NCBI GenBank assembly: GCA_937950565.1
Contig: CALFCS010000145.1
Coordinates: 1-51,852, forward strand
DNA length: 51,852 bases
Direction: 5' to 3'
Source of the DNA: an uncultured Lachnospiraceae bacterium
GTDB taxonomy: Bacteria > Bacillota > Clostridia > Lachnospirales > Lachnospiraceae
This document shows, piece after piece, positions 33,794 to 42,110 of this stretch (position 1 is its first letter; the number at the start of each line of letters is the position of its first letter). The notes beneath the pieces are model-generated. The model saw only the letters and a program-made list of their open reading frames with translations. It did no database searches and had not been told where the DNA came from. Made by a program: the position numbers and the translations under genes.

Positions 33794-34136
33794 GGAACTG
33801 GACAGGCAGAGGGCGGAGGAATACTGCCGGTATGCTGCCCACAAGGGGAAGATTCCGGTAAGCCCATACCTGTGTTTCCACGGCATTTTCAAGGATGAGC
33901 TGGGGAGCGCGGTGGAGGGCATCCTGGTCTCCCGCCTGATGGAGAAAGCGGACGGGATATGGGTGTTCGGCTTTGAAAAGGGCGGGCGGCGCAGGCTGAT
34001 GGAGGCAGAGGTACGGAAGATGTACGGGGAGAAGGCGCAGTATTTCAGCCGCCCGGAGATCGGGAAGGAGCTGCTGGTGTGCGCCATGTACTCCGAGGAA
34101 CTGATAGAGAGACTGGAAGATATGGAGGGACTGTAA
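33753..34136 (+). CDS. Second DUF4406-like protein, diverged paralogue
   Basis: 127 residues from ATG 33753, preceded by GGAAGGAGG inside the upstream gene. It follows the same plan: CRYAAHKGKIPVSPYLCFHGIF matches the CRAACENGYLPIAPHLLFPQFL region, and MEKADGIWVFGFEKGGRRRLME matches the ICEEVWVFGEPTEGMALE region. The SPFRG-like first loop is replaced by LVLTHLTGSEELD. So this is probably a tandem duplicate with changed chemistry, and the two may form a heteromer (inference). Confidence 0.65.
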   Translation: MEMVLVLTHLTGSEELDRQRAEEYCRYAAHKGKIPVSPYLCFHGIFKDELGSAVEGILVSRLMEKADGIWVFGFEKGGRRRLMEAEVRKMYGEKAQYFSRPEIGKELLVCAMYSEELIERLEDMEGL

Positions 34137-34137
34137 A

Positions 34138-34506
34138 ATGGGAAATGAATTATTGAAGATTGCGGATGGGTTTTCCATGGTGGCAGAAGGGCTTCGGGGG
34201 CTTGCCGGTGTGGAGAAAAATGATACTGCGGATACGGCAGAAAAGAATGTGATTGTAGATGCAGATAAAGCAGGGACGGCGGATGCCGGGGATGTGCAGA
34301 AACCAGGGAAAGAGGTTAAGAAGGCAGGCTCCAAAAAGGAGAAGGCTGTCGCTATTGAGGATGTCCGGGCGGTGATGGCGCAGAAGACGCAGGACGGGAA
34401 ATCAAAGGAGATCAGGGAACTGCTGCAGAAGTATGGCGCGGTGAAGCTGTCTGCGGTGGCGCCGGAGCATTACCCGGAACTTTTGAAGGAAGCGGGGGCG
34501 CTCTGA
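34138..34506 (+). CDS. Phage protein of unknown function (Ala/Lys-rich linker)
   Basis: 122 residues: an N-terminal helix (LLKIADGFSMVAEGLRGLAG), a long low-complexity linker rich in Ala, Asp and Lys (residues about 25-75), and a C-terminal helical module (AIEDVRAVMAQKTQDGKSKEIRELLQKYGAVKLSAVAPEHYPELLKEAGAL). That last module resembles small domains found in phage replication proteins, but I cannot name it. It starts 2 bp after the preceding gene and ends 1 bp before the DUF2800 gene, so it belongs to the recombination and replication operon. Confidence 0.65.
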   Translation: MGNELLKIADGFSMVAEGLRGLAGVEKNDTADTAEKNVIVDADKAGTADAGDVQKPGKEVKKAGSKKEKAVAIEDVRAVMAQKTQDGKSKEIRELLQKYGAVKLSAVAPEHYPELLKEAGAL

Positions 34507-34507
34507 T

Positions 34508-35644
34508 ATGGGGAGACATGCGTTATTGTCGGCATCTTCTTCCAGACGGTGGCTGAACTGCACGCCGTCCGCACGGCTGGAAGCGCAGTTTGCGGAAGAA
34601 ACGGGGAACAGCGTGTATGCGGAGGAAGGGACTGCCGCCCATGCCCTTGCGGAGCATAAGCTGAAACGGTGTCTGAAAAAGCGTTCCAAGCGCCCGGTGT
34701 CTGACTACCAGTGTGACGAGATGGAGGAATGCACGGACGGGTATGTGTCTTATGCCATGGAGCAGGTGGAGCTTGCCAGGCAGGAGTGCAGGGACCCGGT
34801 GGTGCTGATCGAGCAGAGGCTGGATTATTCCGCTTATGTGCCGGAGGGGTTCGGCACGGGGGATTTACTGATTGTGGCTGACCGGGTGCTGACGGTGGTG
34901 GATTTGAAGTATGGGAAGGGCGTTGCCGTGGATGCGGAGTGGAACCCGCAGATGATGTTATACGGCCTGGGGGCTTTGGAGCTGTTCGGGGCTATCTATG
35001 ACATTGACACGGTGCGTATGACGATATACCAGCCGCGGCTGGAATCGGTGAGCACATGGGAGATTTCCGTGTCTGGCCTGATGGAGTGGGTGGAGACGGA
35101 ATTGAAGCCGAAGGCGGCGCTTGCCATCAACGGGGAAGGGGATTTCCGGAGCGGTTCCTGGTGCCGGTTCTGCAAGGCGAAGAATACCTGCAGGGCAAGG
35201 GCGGAGGAATATTTGAAGCTGGCGCAGATGGAGTTTAAGGCCCCGGCGCTTCTGACGGATGACGAGATTGCGGAGGTGCTGAAAGTGGCGGACGGGCTTG
35301 CCAAGTGGTCTGCGGATGTATATGCCTATGCCCAGGATGAAGCTGTGACAAATGGGAAGAAGTGGAACGGGTTCAAGCTGGTGGAGGGCAGGAGCAGCCG
35401 GAAGTATACGGACGAGGAAGAAGTGGCGGAGGCGGCTGTTGCTGCCGGGTACACGGATATCTATAAGAAGTCACTGATCGGGATTACGGAGATGGAGAAA
35501 CTGCTTGGAAAGAAAAAGTTCGCGGAGATTCTTGGGAAGCTGGTGTATAAGCCGCAGGGCAAGATCACGCTGGTGCCGGAATCGGACAAAAGGCAGGAAA
35601 TAATGGCAGCAACCGCAGAGGCGGATTTTAAGGAGGAAAAATAA
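34508..35644 (+). CDS. DUF2800 protein, Cas4/RecB-like nuclease
   Basis: 378 residues. It has a PD-(D/E)XK-type core: EEGTAAHALAEHKLKR, FGTGDLLIVADRVLTVVDLKYGKGVAVDAEWNPQMMLYGLGALE (catalytic Asp and the DxKYGKG core), and a Cys-rich end WCRFCKAKNTCRARA, as in the Fe-S region of Cas4 and AddB nucleases. DUF2800 is usual in Clostridial phages beside DUF2815 and a family A polymerase, which points to phage recombination or end processing. It starts 1 bp after the upstream gene and abuts DUF2815. Confidence 0.88.
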   Translation: MGRHALLSASSSRRWLNCTPSARLEAQFAEETGNSVYAEEGTAAHALAEHKLKRCLKKRSKRPVSDYQCDEMEECTDGYVSYAMEQVELARQECRDPVVLIEQRLDYSAYVPEGFGTGDLLIVADRVLTVVDLKYGKGVAVDAEWNPQMMLYGLGALELFGAIYDIDTVRMTIYQPRLESVSTWEISVSGLMEWVETELKPKAALAINGEGDFRSGSWCRFCKAKNTCRARAEEYLKLAQMEFKAPALLTDDEIAEVLKVADGLAKWSADVYAYAQDEAVTNGKKWNGFKLVEGRSSRKYTDEEEVAEAAVAAGYTDIYKKSLIGITEMEKLLGKKKFAEILGKLVYKPQGKITLVPESDKRQEIMAATAEADFKEEK

Positions 35645-36199
35645 ATGGGCAAAGAGAATGCGAACCTGACAAAAGTGATCGTACCGTGCAGATTTTCCTA
35701 TCTGCACTGCTGGGAGCCAAACGCAGTGAATGACGGGGACCCGAAGTATTCGGTGTCTGCTATCATCCCGAAGTCGGATACGGAGACTATCGGGGAGATC
35801 AGGAGGGCCATTGAGCAGGCGAAGAAGGATTCCGCTTCCAAATGGGGCGGGAAGATTCCGGCAAATTTGAAGCTGCCCCTGCGTGACGGTGATATTGACC
35901 GTCCGGAAGATGAGGCTTATGCGGACAGCTATTTCTTCAATGCGAACAGTAAGCAGGCACCGCAGGTGGTGGATAAGAACGTCCAGCCGATTTTAGACCA
36001 GTCGGAGGTGTATTCCGGGTGCTATGGGCGGATCAGCGTGAATTTTTATGGGTTTTCCACGAACGGAAATAAAGGGATTGCCGTGGGGCTTGGGAATATC
36101 CAGAAACTGCGTGACGGGGAATCCCTGGGCGGCAGGACGAATGCGGAAGATGATTTTGACGTGGTGGAAGTGGATGACGAGGAAGATTTCCTTGGATAG
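35645..36199 (+). CDS. DUF2815 protein, probable phage ssDNA-binding protein
   Basis: 184 residues. The pattern VPCRFSYLHCWEPNAVNDGDPKYSVSAIIPKSD, INLKLPLRDGDIDR and VYSGCYGRISVNFYGFSTNGNKGIAVGLGNIQKLRDG followed by an acidic tail (EDDFDVVEVDDEEDFLG) matches DUF2815. The OB-like fold with an acidic tail resembles SSB proteins, where the tail binds partner proteins (inference). The ATG follows the DUF2800 stop directly. Nearby polymerase and helicase genes support a replication role. Confidence 0.85.
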   Translation: MGKENANLTKVIVPCRFSYLHCWEPNAVNDGDPKYSVSAIIPKSDTETIGEIRRAIEQAKKDSASKWGGKIPANLKLPLRDGDIDRPEDEAYADSYFFNANSKQAPQVVDKNVQPILDQSEVYSGCYGRISVNFYGFSTNGNKGIAVGLGNIQKLRDGESLGGRTNAEDDFDVVEVDDEEDFLG

Positions 36200-36271
36200 A
36201 AGTATCAGGGCGGCGGGTGACTGCCGCCCGTTACCGGATAAGCGGAAATACAGGAGGAAGGGAGCCATGTA

Positions 36272-39124
36272 ATGGAGTTAAGTATTGACCTGGAGACATT
36301 TTCGGATGTGGATTTGATAAAGTGCGGGGTTTACGCATATGCGGACAGCCCTGCTTTTGAAATCCTGCTGTTTGCCTATTCCTTTGACGGTGGGGAGACA
36401 AGGATGATAGATCTGGCGCAGGGGGAGGAACTGCCGGAAGAGGTGGCGGATGCCATATTTGATGATTCCGTGGTAAAGACGGCGTTCAATGCGAATTTTG
36501 AGCGGACGTGCCTTTCCAGGCATTTCGGTAGATACCTTCCGCCGGATTCCTGGCACTGCAGCGCGGTACAGGCGGCAATGCTGGCGCTGCCCCGGTCTCT
36601 GGAAGGTGTGGGCGCGGTGCTTGGGCTGGATGAGCAGAAAATGAAGGAGGGGAAGGAGCTGATCCGGTATTTCTGTATGCCGTGCAGGCCCACGAAGGCA
36701 AACGGCGGAAGGAGGCGGAACCTGCCGTGCCATGCGCCGGAGAAGTGGGAGCTGTTCAAGAAATACTGCATGAGGGACGTGGATGTGGAGAAGTCCATAC
36801 GGCGGAAATTGTATAAGTTCCCGATACCGGAGGGTGAGATGGAACTGTACCGTCTGGACCAGAGGATCAATGACCGGGGCGTGCTGGTGGATATGGGGCT
36901 GGCGCGGCAGGCGGTACGGTGTGAGCGTCTGCATAAGGAGGTTGTGACGAAGCGGGCGTATGAGCTGACAGGCCTGGAGAACCCCAACTCCGTGGCGCAG
37001 TTGAAGGGCTGGCTGGGGGCGAACGGGGTGGAGGCGGAAAGCCTGTCTAAGAAGGCAGTGGCGGACATGATCGAGGAATCGGACGGGGAAGTGGAAGAGC
37101 TCCTGCGGCTCCGGCTTCTGATGGCAAAGACTTCCGTGAAGAAATATGAGGCCATGGAGCGGTCTGTCTGTTCGGACGGGCGGGTGCATGGTTTACTGCA
37201 GTTTTACGGGGCAAACCGAACCGGCCGGTGGTGTCTGACGGGAGACCATGAAGTCCTGACTTTTGACGGTTGGAGAAGGCTTGATGAATGGACGGGCGGA
37301 GTGATTGCCTGCTGGCAGCCGAACGGGGAGACGGTGAGCTTCCAGAAAGCAGAGCGGGTGGAATTTGATTATGACGGCCCAGTGTATGAGTACAGTGATA
37401 AGAGGATCAGCCAGATAAGCACGCCGGATCACAAAATGTATGTCAGGAGAAGGTACGGCGGGGCATGGATAGAGGATACGGTTGAAAATATGCAGGCATA
37501 CCGTCCGGGTATCCCGTTTACAGGAGTAAGAAGGACAGTATCCGGCATGGAGCATGAAAGACTGCGTGTCATAGTGATGGTGCAGGCAGACGGGCATTAT
37601 ACCGAAGACGGCACTATACGCCTGCATTTTAAGAAAAAGCGGAAGGCTGACAGGTGCAAGCATTTATTACGCAGGGCATCCATTCCTTTTGTGATGAAAG
37701 ACAATGCCCGGACTGGTGTAGGGACGTTTACGGTTGCTTCCCGTGATGTGCCTTTGTGGCTGCGGATTTTTAAGGATAAGGTATTTGGGGCATGGCTTTT
37801 TGATGAAAGCCCTGATGTATTCTTTGACGAACTGCCGCATTGGGATGGGTGCCACAGTGCGGCAAACAGTATCCAGTACAGCACATGCTGTAAGCAGAAT
37901 GCTGATATGGTCCAGGCGTTTGCCCATATCAGCGGCAGGAGTGCCGTTATGAGGGTGAGAAAACGTTCAGGAGAACATCCAAACTGGAAGGATGCTTATG
38001 TGGTAGATATCTGGATGACGCCTGGTAACTGCCATGAAATACGGAGCAAGGCGGAAGTATCAGAATATTCCGGGAAGGTTTATTGTGCTGTCACCCGGAC
38101 AGGGTATTTCCTGGTCAGGAGAAACGGAAGAGTGTGGGTGACGGGAAATTCAGGGCGTTTAGTGCAGGTCCAGAATCTGCCCCAGAACCATATTGGGGAT
38201 CTGGAACTGGCTAGAAATCTGGTAAAAGAGGGCAGGTTTGGGGATGTGGAGATGTTCTATGATTCCACGCCGAATGTGCTGTCAGAACTGATACGGACGG
38301 CGTTTGTGCCGAAAGAGGGATGTAGGTTTGTAGTGGCGGACTTTTCTGCGATAGAAGCCAGGGTACTGGCGTGGCTTGCCGGGGAGAAATGGCGGCTGGA
38401 CGTGTTTTCTTCCCATGGGAAGATTTATGAGGCGTCGGCATCCGCCATGTTCCATATGCCGGTGGAGGAAGTGACGAAGGGTTCCCCTCTGCGGCAGAAG
38501 GGGAAAATAGCGGAGCTTGGCCTGGGATACGGCGGATCGGCAGGTGCGCTGATTTCCATGGGCGCTCTGGACATGGGGCTTTCCGAGGATGAGCTGCCGT
38601 CCCTGGTGGCTGCATGGCGCAGGGCAAACCCGCATATCACGCAGTTCTGGTGGGATGTGGATGCGGCGGCTGTGGAAGCCGTGACGGAGAGAAGGAAGAC
38701 GGAGGCGGGCAGGATCACGTTTGAGTACAGGAGCGGGATTCTGTTTGTCATGCTCCCGTCCGGCAGGAAGCTGGCGTATGTGAAGCCGCGGATGGCGGTA
38801 AATAAGTTCGGGCGGGACGGGCTGACCTATGAGGGCATTTCTGAAAATAAGAAGTGGGGCCGGATTGAGACTTACGGGCCGAAGCTGGTGGAGAATATCG
38901 TGCAGGGGGCGGCAAGGGACCTGCTGGCGGAGGCCATGCTCCGGGTGGAAAAGAAGGGCTATCCCATTGTGATGCACTGCCATGATGAGATCATAGCGGA
39001 GGTGCCGGAAGGCACTGGCTCCGTGGAAGAAATGTGCAGGGTGATGGCGGTTCAGCCTGTATGGGCAGATGGCCTGCCGCTTCGGGCAGACGGGTATGAG
39101 TGTGCGTTTTATCAAAAACAGTAG
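36272..39124 (+). CDS. Phage family A DNA polymerase, interrupted by an intein
   Basis: 950 residues as encoded, 644 after predicted removal of residues 321-626. Extein part 1 starts with a DEDD-type exonuclease-like strand (MELSIDLETFSD) and ends GANRTGRW. Part 2 begins SGRLVQVQNLPQN, then motif A DFSAIEAR (690-697), motif B RQKGKIAELGLGYGG (741-755) and motif C HDE (904-906), all canonical for Pol I-like phage replicases. Uninterrupted relatives read TGRWAGRLVQ or similar across the joint. It is the core of the phage replisome with the VapE-type helicase downstream. GGAGG/GGGAG precede the ATG. Confidence 0.93.
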   Translation: MELSIDLETFSDVDLIKCGVYAYADSPAFEILLFAYSFDGGETRMIDLAQGEELPEEVADAIFDDSVVKTAFNANFERTCLSRHFGRYLPPDSWHCSAVQAAMLALPRSLEGVGAVLGLDEQKMKEGKELIRYFCMPCRPTKANGGRRRNLPCHAPEKWELFKKYCMRDVDVEKSIRRKLYKFPIPEGEMELYRLDQRINDRGVLVDMGLARQAVRCERLHKEVVTKRAYELTGLENPNSVAQLKGWLGANGVEAESLSKKAVADMIEESDGEVEELLRLRLLMAKTSVKKYEAMERSVCSDGRVHGLLQFYGANRTGRWCLTGDHEVLTFDGWRRLDEWTGGVIACWQPNGETVSFQKAERVEFDYDGPVYEYSDKRISQISTPDHKMYVRRRYGGAWIEDTVENMQAYRPGIPFTGVRRTVSGMEHERLRVIVMVQADGHYTEDGTIRLHFKKKRKADRCKHLLRRASIPFVMKDNARTGVGTFTVASRDVPLWLRIFKDKVFGAWLFDESPDVFFDELPHWDGCHSAANSIQYSTCCKQNADMVQAFAHISGRSAVMRVRKRSGEHPNWKDAYVVDIWMTPGNCHEIRSKAEVSEYSGKVYCAVTRTGYFLVRRNGRVWVTGNSGRLVQVQNLPQNHIGDLELARNLVKEGRFGDVEMFYDSTPNVLSELIRTAFVPKEGCRFVVADFSAIEARVLAWLAGEKWRLDVFSSHGKIYEASASAMFHMPVEEVTKGSPLRQKGKIAELGLGYGGSAGALISMGALDMGLSEDELPSLVAAWRRANPHITQFWWDVDAAAVEAVTERRKTEAGRITFEYRSGILFVMLPSGRKLAYVKPRMAVNKFGRDGLTYEGISENKKWGRIETYGPKLVENIVQGAARDLLAEAMLRVEKKGYPIVMHCHDEIIAEVPEGTGSVEEMCRVMAVQPVWADGLPLRADGYECAFYQKQ
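37232..38149 (+). mobile_element. Intein with a LAGLIDADG-like homing endonuclease domain (306 residues)
   Basis: It starts at Cys321 and ends at Asn626, followed by Ser627. Block A: CLTGDHEVLT. Block B: STPDHKMYV with the conserved Thr384 and His387. Final blocks: KVYCAVTRTGYFLVRRNGR, then VWVTGN. The residue before the last Asn is Gly, not the common His, as in a known minority of inteins. Between 430 and 560 lie two degenerate LAGLIDADG motifs (IVMVQADGHY, FDELPHWDGC) with DNA-contact-like stretches after each. The insertion falls in the TGRW/SGRL segment, a highly conserved site. Splicing and nuclease activity are predicted, not shown. Confidence 0.9.
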
Positions 39125-39183
39125 GAGGGCGTTTCCATGGGATACGGGAATGGTGCAGGAGGCAGAAAAGGGGGTTCAGGCGT

Positions 39184-41559
39184 ATGAAGGTTTATATTTC
39201 AACGGGCAATTCAAGGATGGAGAAGCGGTGGAACGGCACGGAGATGGAGCTGGCTGAATTTATACAGCGCATCTCCCGGACCATCCGGACGGCGGAGACG
39301 GTGGGGCAGTACAGGAAAATGTCAAAGGCGAAGCAGGATTCTATCAAGGATGTGGGCGGCTTTGTGATGGGGAAGCTGAAAGGCGGCAGGCGGAAGAAGG
39401 ACTGCGTGGTGTTCCGGTCTGCGCTGACGCTGGATATGGACCATGCCACGGCGGATATTCCGGAGCAGGTGGAAATGTTCTTTGATTTCCGGTGCCTGAT
39501 TTATTCCACCCACAAGCATACGCCGGAGGCTCCCAGGTTCCGGCTGGTCATCCCATTGTCCAGGAATGTGTCGCCGGACGAATATGCGGCGGTGGCAAGG
39601 AAGGTGGCGGAGGACATCGGCATGGAGCTGTTTGACGATACCACCTATGAGCCGTCAAGGCTGATGTACTGGCCTTCCACATCTGCGGACGGGGAGTTTG
39701 TGTTCCGGGATATCGAAGGGGAGATTCTGGACCCGGACACGGTGCTTTCCAGGTATAAGGACTGGCGGGATTCTTCGGAGTGGCCGGTGAGCGGCAGGCA
39801 GCAGGCGGTGGTAGTGCGGGAGATGAAGAAGCAGGCGGACCCGCTTTCTAAAGACGGCGTGGTCGGGGCGTTCTGCAGGACTTATACCGTAGAGGAGGCA
39901 ATCTCCGTGTTCCTGCCGGACGTGTACCAGCCCAGCGCCATGCAGGGGAGGTATGATTATATCCCTGCGGATTCCCAGGCGGGCGTGGTCATCTATGAGG
40001 GGAAGTTTGCCTATTCCCACCATGCCACGGATCCTGCCTGCGGGAAGCTGATGAACGCTTTTGACATGGTGCGGATACACAGGTTCGGGGAGCTGGACGT
40101 GAGGGCGGCAGAGGATACGGAGGCTTCAAAGCTGCCTTCTTTCAAGGCTATGGGCGAGTTTGCGGTCAGTGACGAAAAGGTGAAGCTGACGCTGGCGGAG
40201 GACAGGGCGCAGTCTGCCCGGAAGGAGTTTTCTGCGGAGGATGACTGGCACAAGGGGCTGGAACTGGACCGGCAGGGGAAGGTGAAGGACACGCTGGATA
40301 ACCTGGTGCTGGCAATCCGCCATGATACCGGGCTGCAGTCTATCGCCTTTAACCTGCACCGGGACGGGATTGACACCGGGGAAGGGCTGCCGTGGAAGCA
40401 GATCAAGCCGGGGTGGAATGATTCTGATTTTGCGTCTTTGAAAGTGTATCTGAACCGGGGGTACGGGGTGTATGCGCCGTCAAAGACGAAGGACGCGCTT
40501 CTGGCCGTGGCATCGGAGCGGGCATACCATCCGGTGAAAGAATACCTGGATGCCCTGCCGGAATGGGACGGGATTGGGCGGATTGACACGCTCCTTACGG
40601 AGTATCTGGGGGCTGAGGATTCCACATATACAAGGGCAGTCATCAGGAAGACGCTGGCGGCAGCCGTGGCGAGGATTTACCAGCCGGGGACGAAGTTTGA
40701 CAGCGTGCTGATCTTAAACGGCCCGCAGGGGATTGGGAAATCCACGCTTTTTGCGAGGCTGGCGGGGGCGTGGTTCTCTGACAGCCTTACGCTTACGGAC
40801 ATGCGGGATAAGTCCGGCCCGGAGAAACTGCAGGGGTACTGGATTCTGGAATTAGGGGAGCTTGCCGGGATGAAGAAGACGGACGTGGAGACGGTAAAGT
40901 CTTTTCTTTCCAGGGTGGATGACAAATACAGGGCCAGCTATGGGCTGAACGTGGAGAGTCATCCGAGGCAGTGCGTAATCGTGGGCAGCACGAACACGGA
41001 GGGCGGCTTCCTGCGTGACATTACCGGGAACCGGCGTTTCTGGCCGGTCCGGGTGAACGGGGAGAGCAGGAAGAAGCCCTGGCAGATTTCCGGGGAGGAT
41101 GTGCTGCAGATATGGGCGGAGGCGAAGTCTGTCTATAAAAGCGGGGAACGGCTGTACCTGGAAGGGGACGTTGCGGCCATGGCAACGTCCGAGCAGGCGG
41201 AAGCCATGGAGACGGATGACCGGGAGGGGCTGGTGCGGACATATCTTGATACGCTCCTGCCGGAGAACTGGGATTCCATGAGCCTGTATGACCGGAGGAA
41301 TTTTTTAAACGGCAGCGAGTTTGGGGAGGAACGGCAGGCAGGTATGGTGCGCCGGATGATGGTGTGCAACATGGAAATCTGGTGTGAGTGCTTCGGGCGG
41401 GAGTCCTCTGCCCTGAAAAAGATAGATTCTTATGAGATCAGCGGCATCATGCGTAAGATTGAAGGATGGGGTAAATATACCGCAACAAAAAACGGAATGG
41501 CAGGCTTCCCAATCTACGGGAAACAGCGTGCGTATGTGCGGGAACAAGGCGGAAAATAA
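39184..41559 (+). CDS. Phage primase-helicase of the VapE (virulence-associated E) family
   Basis: 791 residues from ATG 39184, which has AAGGGGG about 9 bp upstream; an earlier start at 39100 has none. The N-terminal 200 residues are primase-polymerase-like (LTLDMDHA, HKHTPEAPRFRLVIPL, YEPSRLMYWPS). The C-terminal helicase has Walker A LNGPQGIGKST (near residue 513), Walker B-like WILELGELAG, and VGSTNTEGGFLRDITGNRRFWPV. It is probably the replicative primase-helicase of the phage. Adjacent nuclease and SNF2 genes complete the module. The repeats after its stop may be the origin. Confidence 0.88.
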   Translation: MKVYISTGNSRMEKRWNGTEMELAEFIQRISRTIRTAETVGQYRKMSKAKQDSIKDVGGFVMGKLKGGRRKKDCVVFRSALTLDMDHATADIPEQVEMFFDFRCLIYSTHKHTPEAPRFRLVIPLSRNVSPDEYAAVARKVAEDIGMELFDDTTYEPSRLMYWPSTSADGEFVFRDIEGEILDPDTVLSRYKDWRDSSEWPVSGRQQAVVVREMKKQADPLSKDGVVGAFCRTYTVEEAISVFLPDVYQPSAMQGRYDYIPADSQAGVVIYEGKFAYSHHATDPACGKLMNAFDMVRIHRFGELDVRAAEDTEASKLPSFKAMGEFAVSDEKVKLTLAEDRAQSARKEFSAEDDWHKGLELDRQGKVKDTLDNLVLAIRHDTGLQSIAFNLHRDGIDTGEGLPWKQIKPGWNDSDFASLKVYLNRGYGVYAPSKTKDALLAVASERAYHPVKEYLDALPEWDGIGRIDTLLTEYLGAEDSTYTRAVIRKTLAAAVARIYQPGTKFDSVLILNGPQGIGKSTLFARLAGAWFSDSLTLTDMRDKSGPEKLQGYWILELGELAGMKKTDVETVKSFLSRVDDKYRASYGLNVESHPRQCVIVGSTNTEGGFLRDITGNRRFWPVRVNGESRKKPWQISGEDVLQIWAEAKSVYKSGERLYLEGDVAAMATSEQAEAMETDDREGLVRTYLDTLLPENWDSMSLYDRRNFLNGSEFGEERQAGMVRRMMVCNMEIWCECFGRESSALKKIDSYEISGIMRKIEGWGKYTATKNGMAGFPIYGKQRAYVREQGGK

Positions 41560-41761
41560 CGGGAACAAGATGTTTTATGCAGTAACAAGGCTGTATGGAA
41601 CGAGCGGAACAAAAAAGGGACTGTTCTGACGGTAGTTCCCATACAGAGGATTCCGTAAAATCAAGGTTTACGGGGCAGTCTGGAACAAGGGAACAGGAAT
41701 CTCTTATTGGGTTATGGGTAATAAGAAAAAGAAGCATATATGTACGTGTTATATACACGTA
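41541..41761. repeat. Cluster of GGAACA repeats and an AT-rich palindrome after the VapE gene, possible origin
   Basis: GGAACAAG or close variants occur at 41541, 41562, 41597, 41606, 41682 and 41690, with inverted GTTCC copies at 41635 and 41790. Next comes an A/T-rich stretch with the palindrome TACGTGT (41743-41749), TATAT, ACACGTA (41755-41761). The 269-bp gap holds no gene. Repeats plus AT-rich DNA beside a replication helicase is the layout of phage origins; an alternative is operator sites. Confidence 0.45.
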
Positions 41762-41828
41762 TAAGGTATAAGGGATTTTTTGTATCCATGTTCCGGGCCG
41801 GGTTCCGGGAAAGGATGGAGGTGTCAGG

Positions 41829-42110
41829 TTGAGGGAGAATGAGATTGAACGGCGGCTGGCCGTATCGGTGAAAAAGATGGGAGGCATGGCGGTGAAGTTC
41901 GTGTCCCCCGGATTGGATGGGGTGCCGGACCGGATTGTTTTACTGCCGGGAAGGAAGATTGCTTTTGTGGAATTAAAGGCTCCCGGGAAAAAGCCGCGGC
42001 CTTTGCAGGAGAAGCGGAAGAGGCAGTTGGAATGCTTGGGCTTTCCGGTTTATGTGATAGACAGCCTGGGGCAGATCGGAGGTGTGCTGGATGAGATATG
42101 TGCCACATGA
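41829..42110 (+). CDS. VRR-NUC domain nuclease
   Basis: 93 residues, the stand-alone phage form. The PD-(D/E)XK core is FVSPGLDGVPDRIVLLPGRKIAFVELKAPGKKPRPLQEKRKRQLE, with catalytic Asp, Glu and Lys (DRIVLL, VELKAPG), and ends FPVYVIDSLGQIGGVLDEI. VRR-NUC proteins cut branched or flapped DNA. The start is TTG 41829, with GGAGG 8 bp upstream; there is no ATG before the core. The end overlaps the helicase start by 20 bp, a common phage pair. Confidence 0.9.
   Translation: MRENEIERRLAVSVKKMGGMAVKFVSPGLDGVPDRIVLLPGRKIAFVELKAPGKKPRPLQEKRKRQLECLGFPVYVIDSLGQIGGVLDEICAT

Noticed and set aside
41432..41629. A 65-codon frame over the end of the VapE gene
   Set aside because: It lies in another frame within a strong coding sequence and the repeat region; no start signal.
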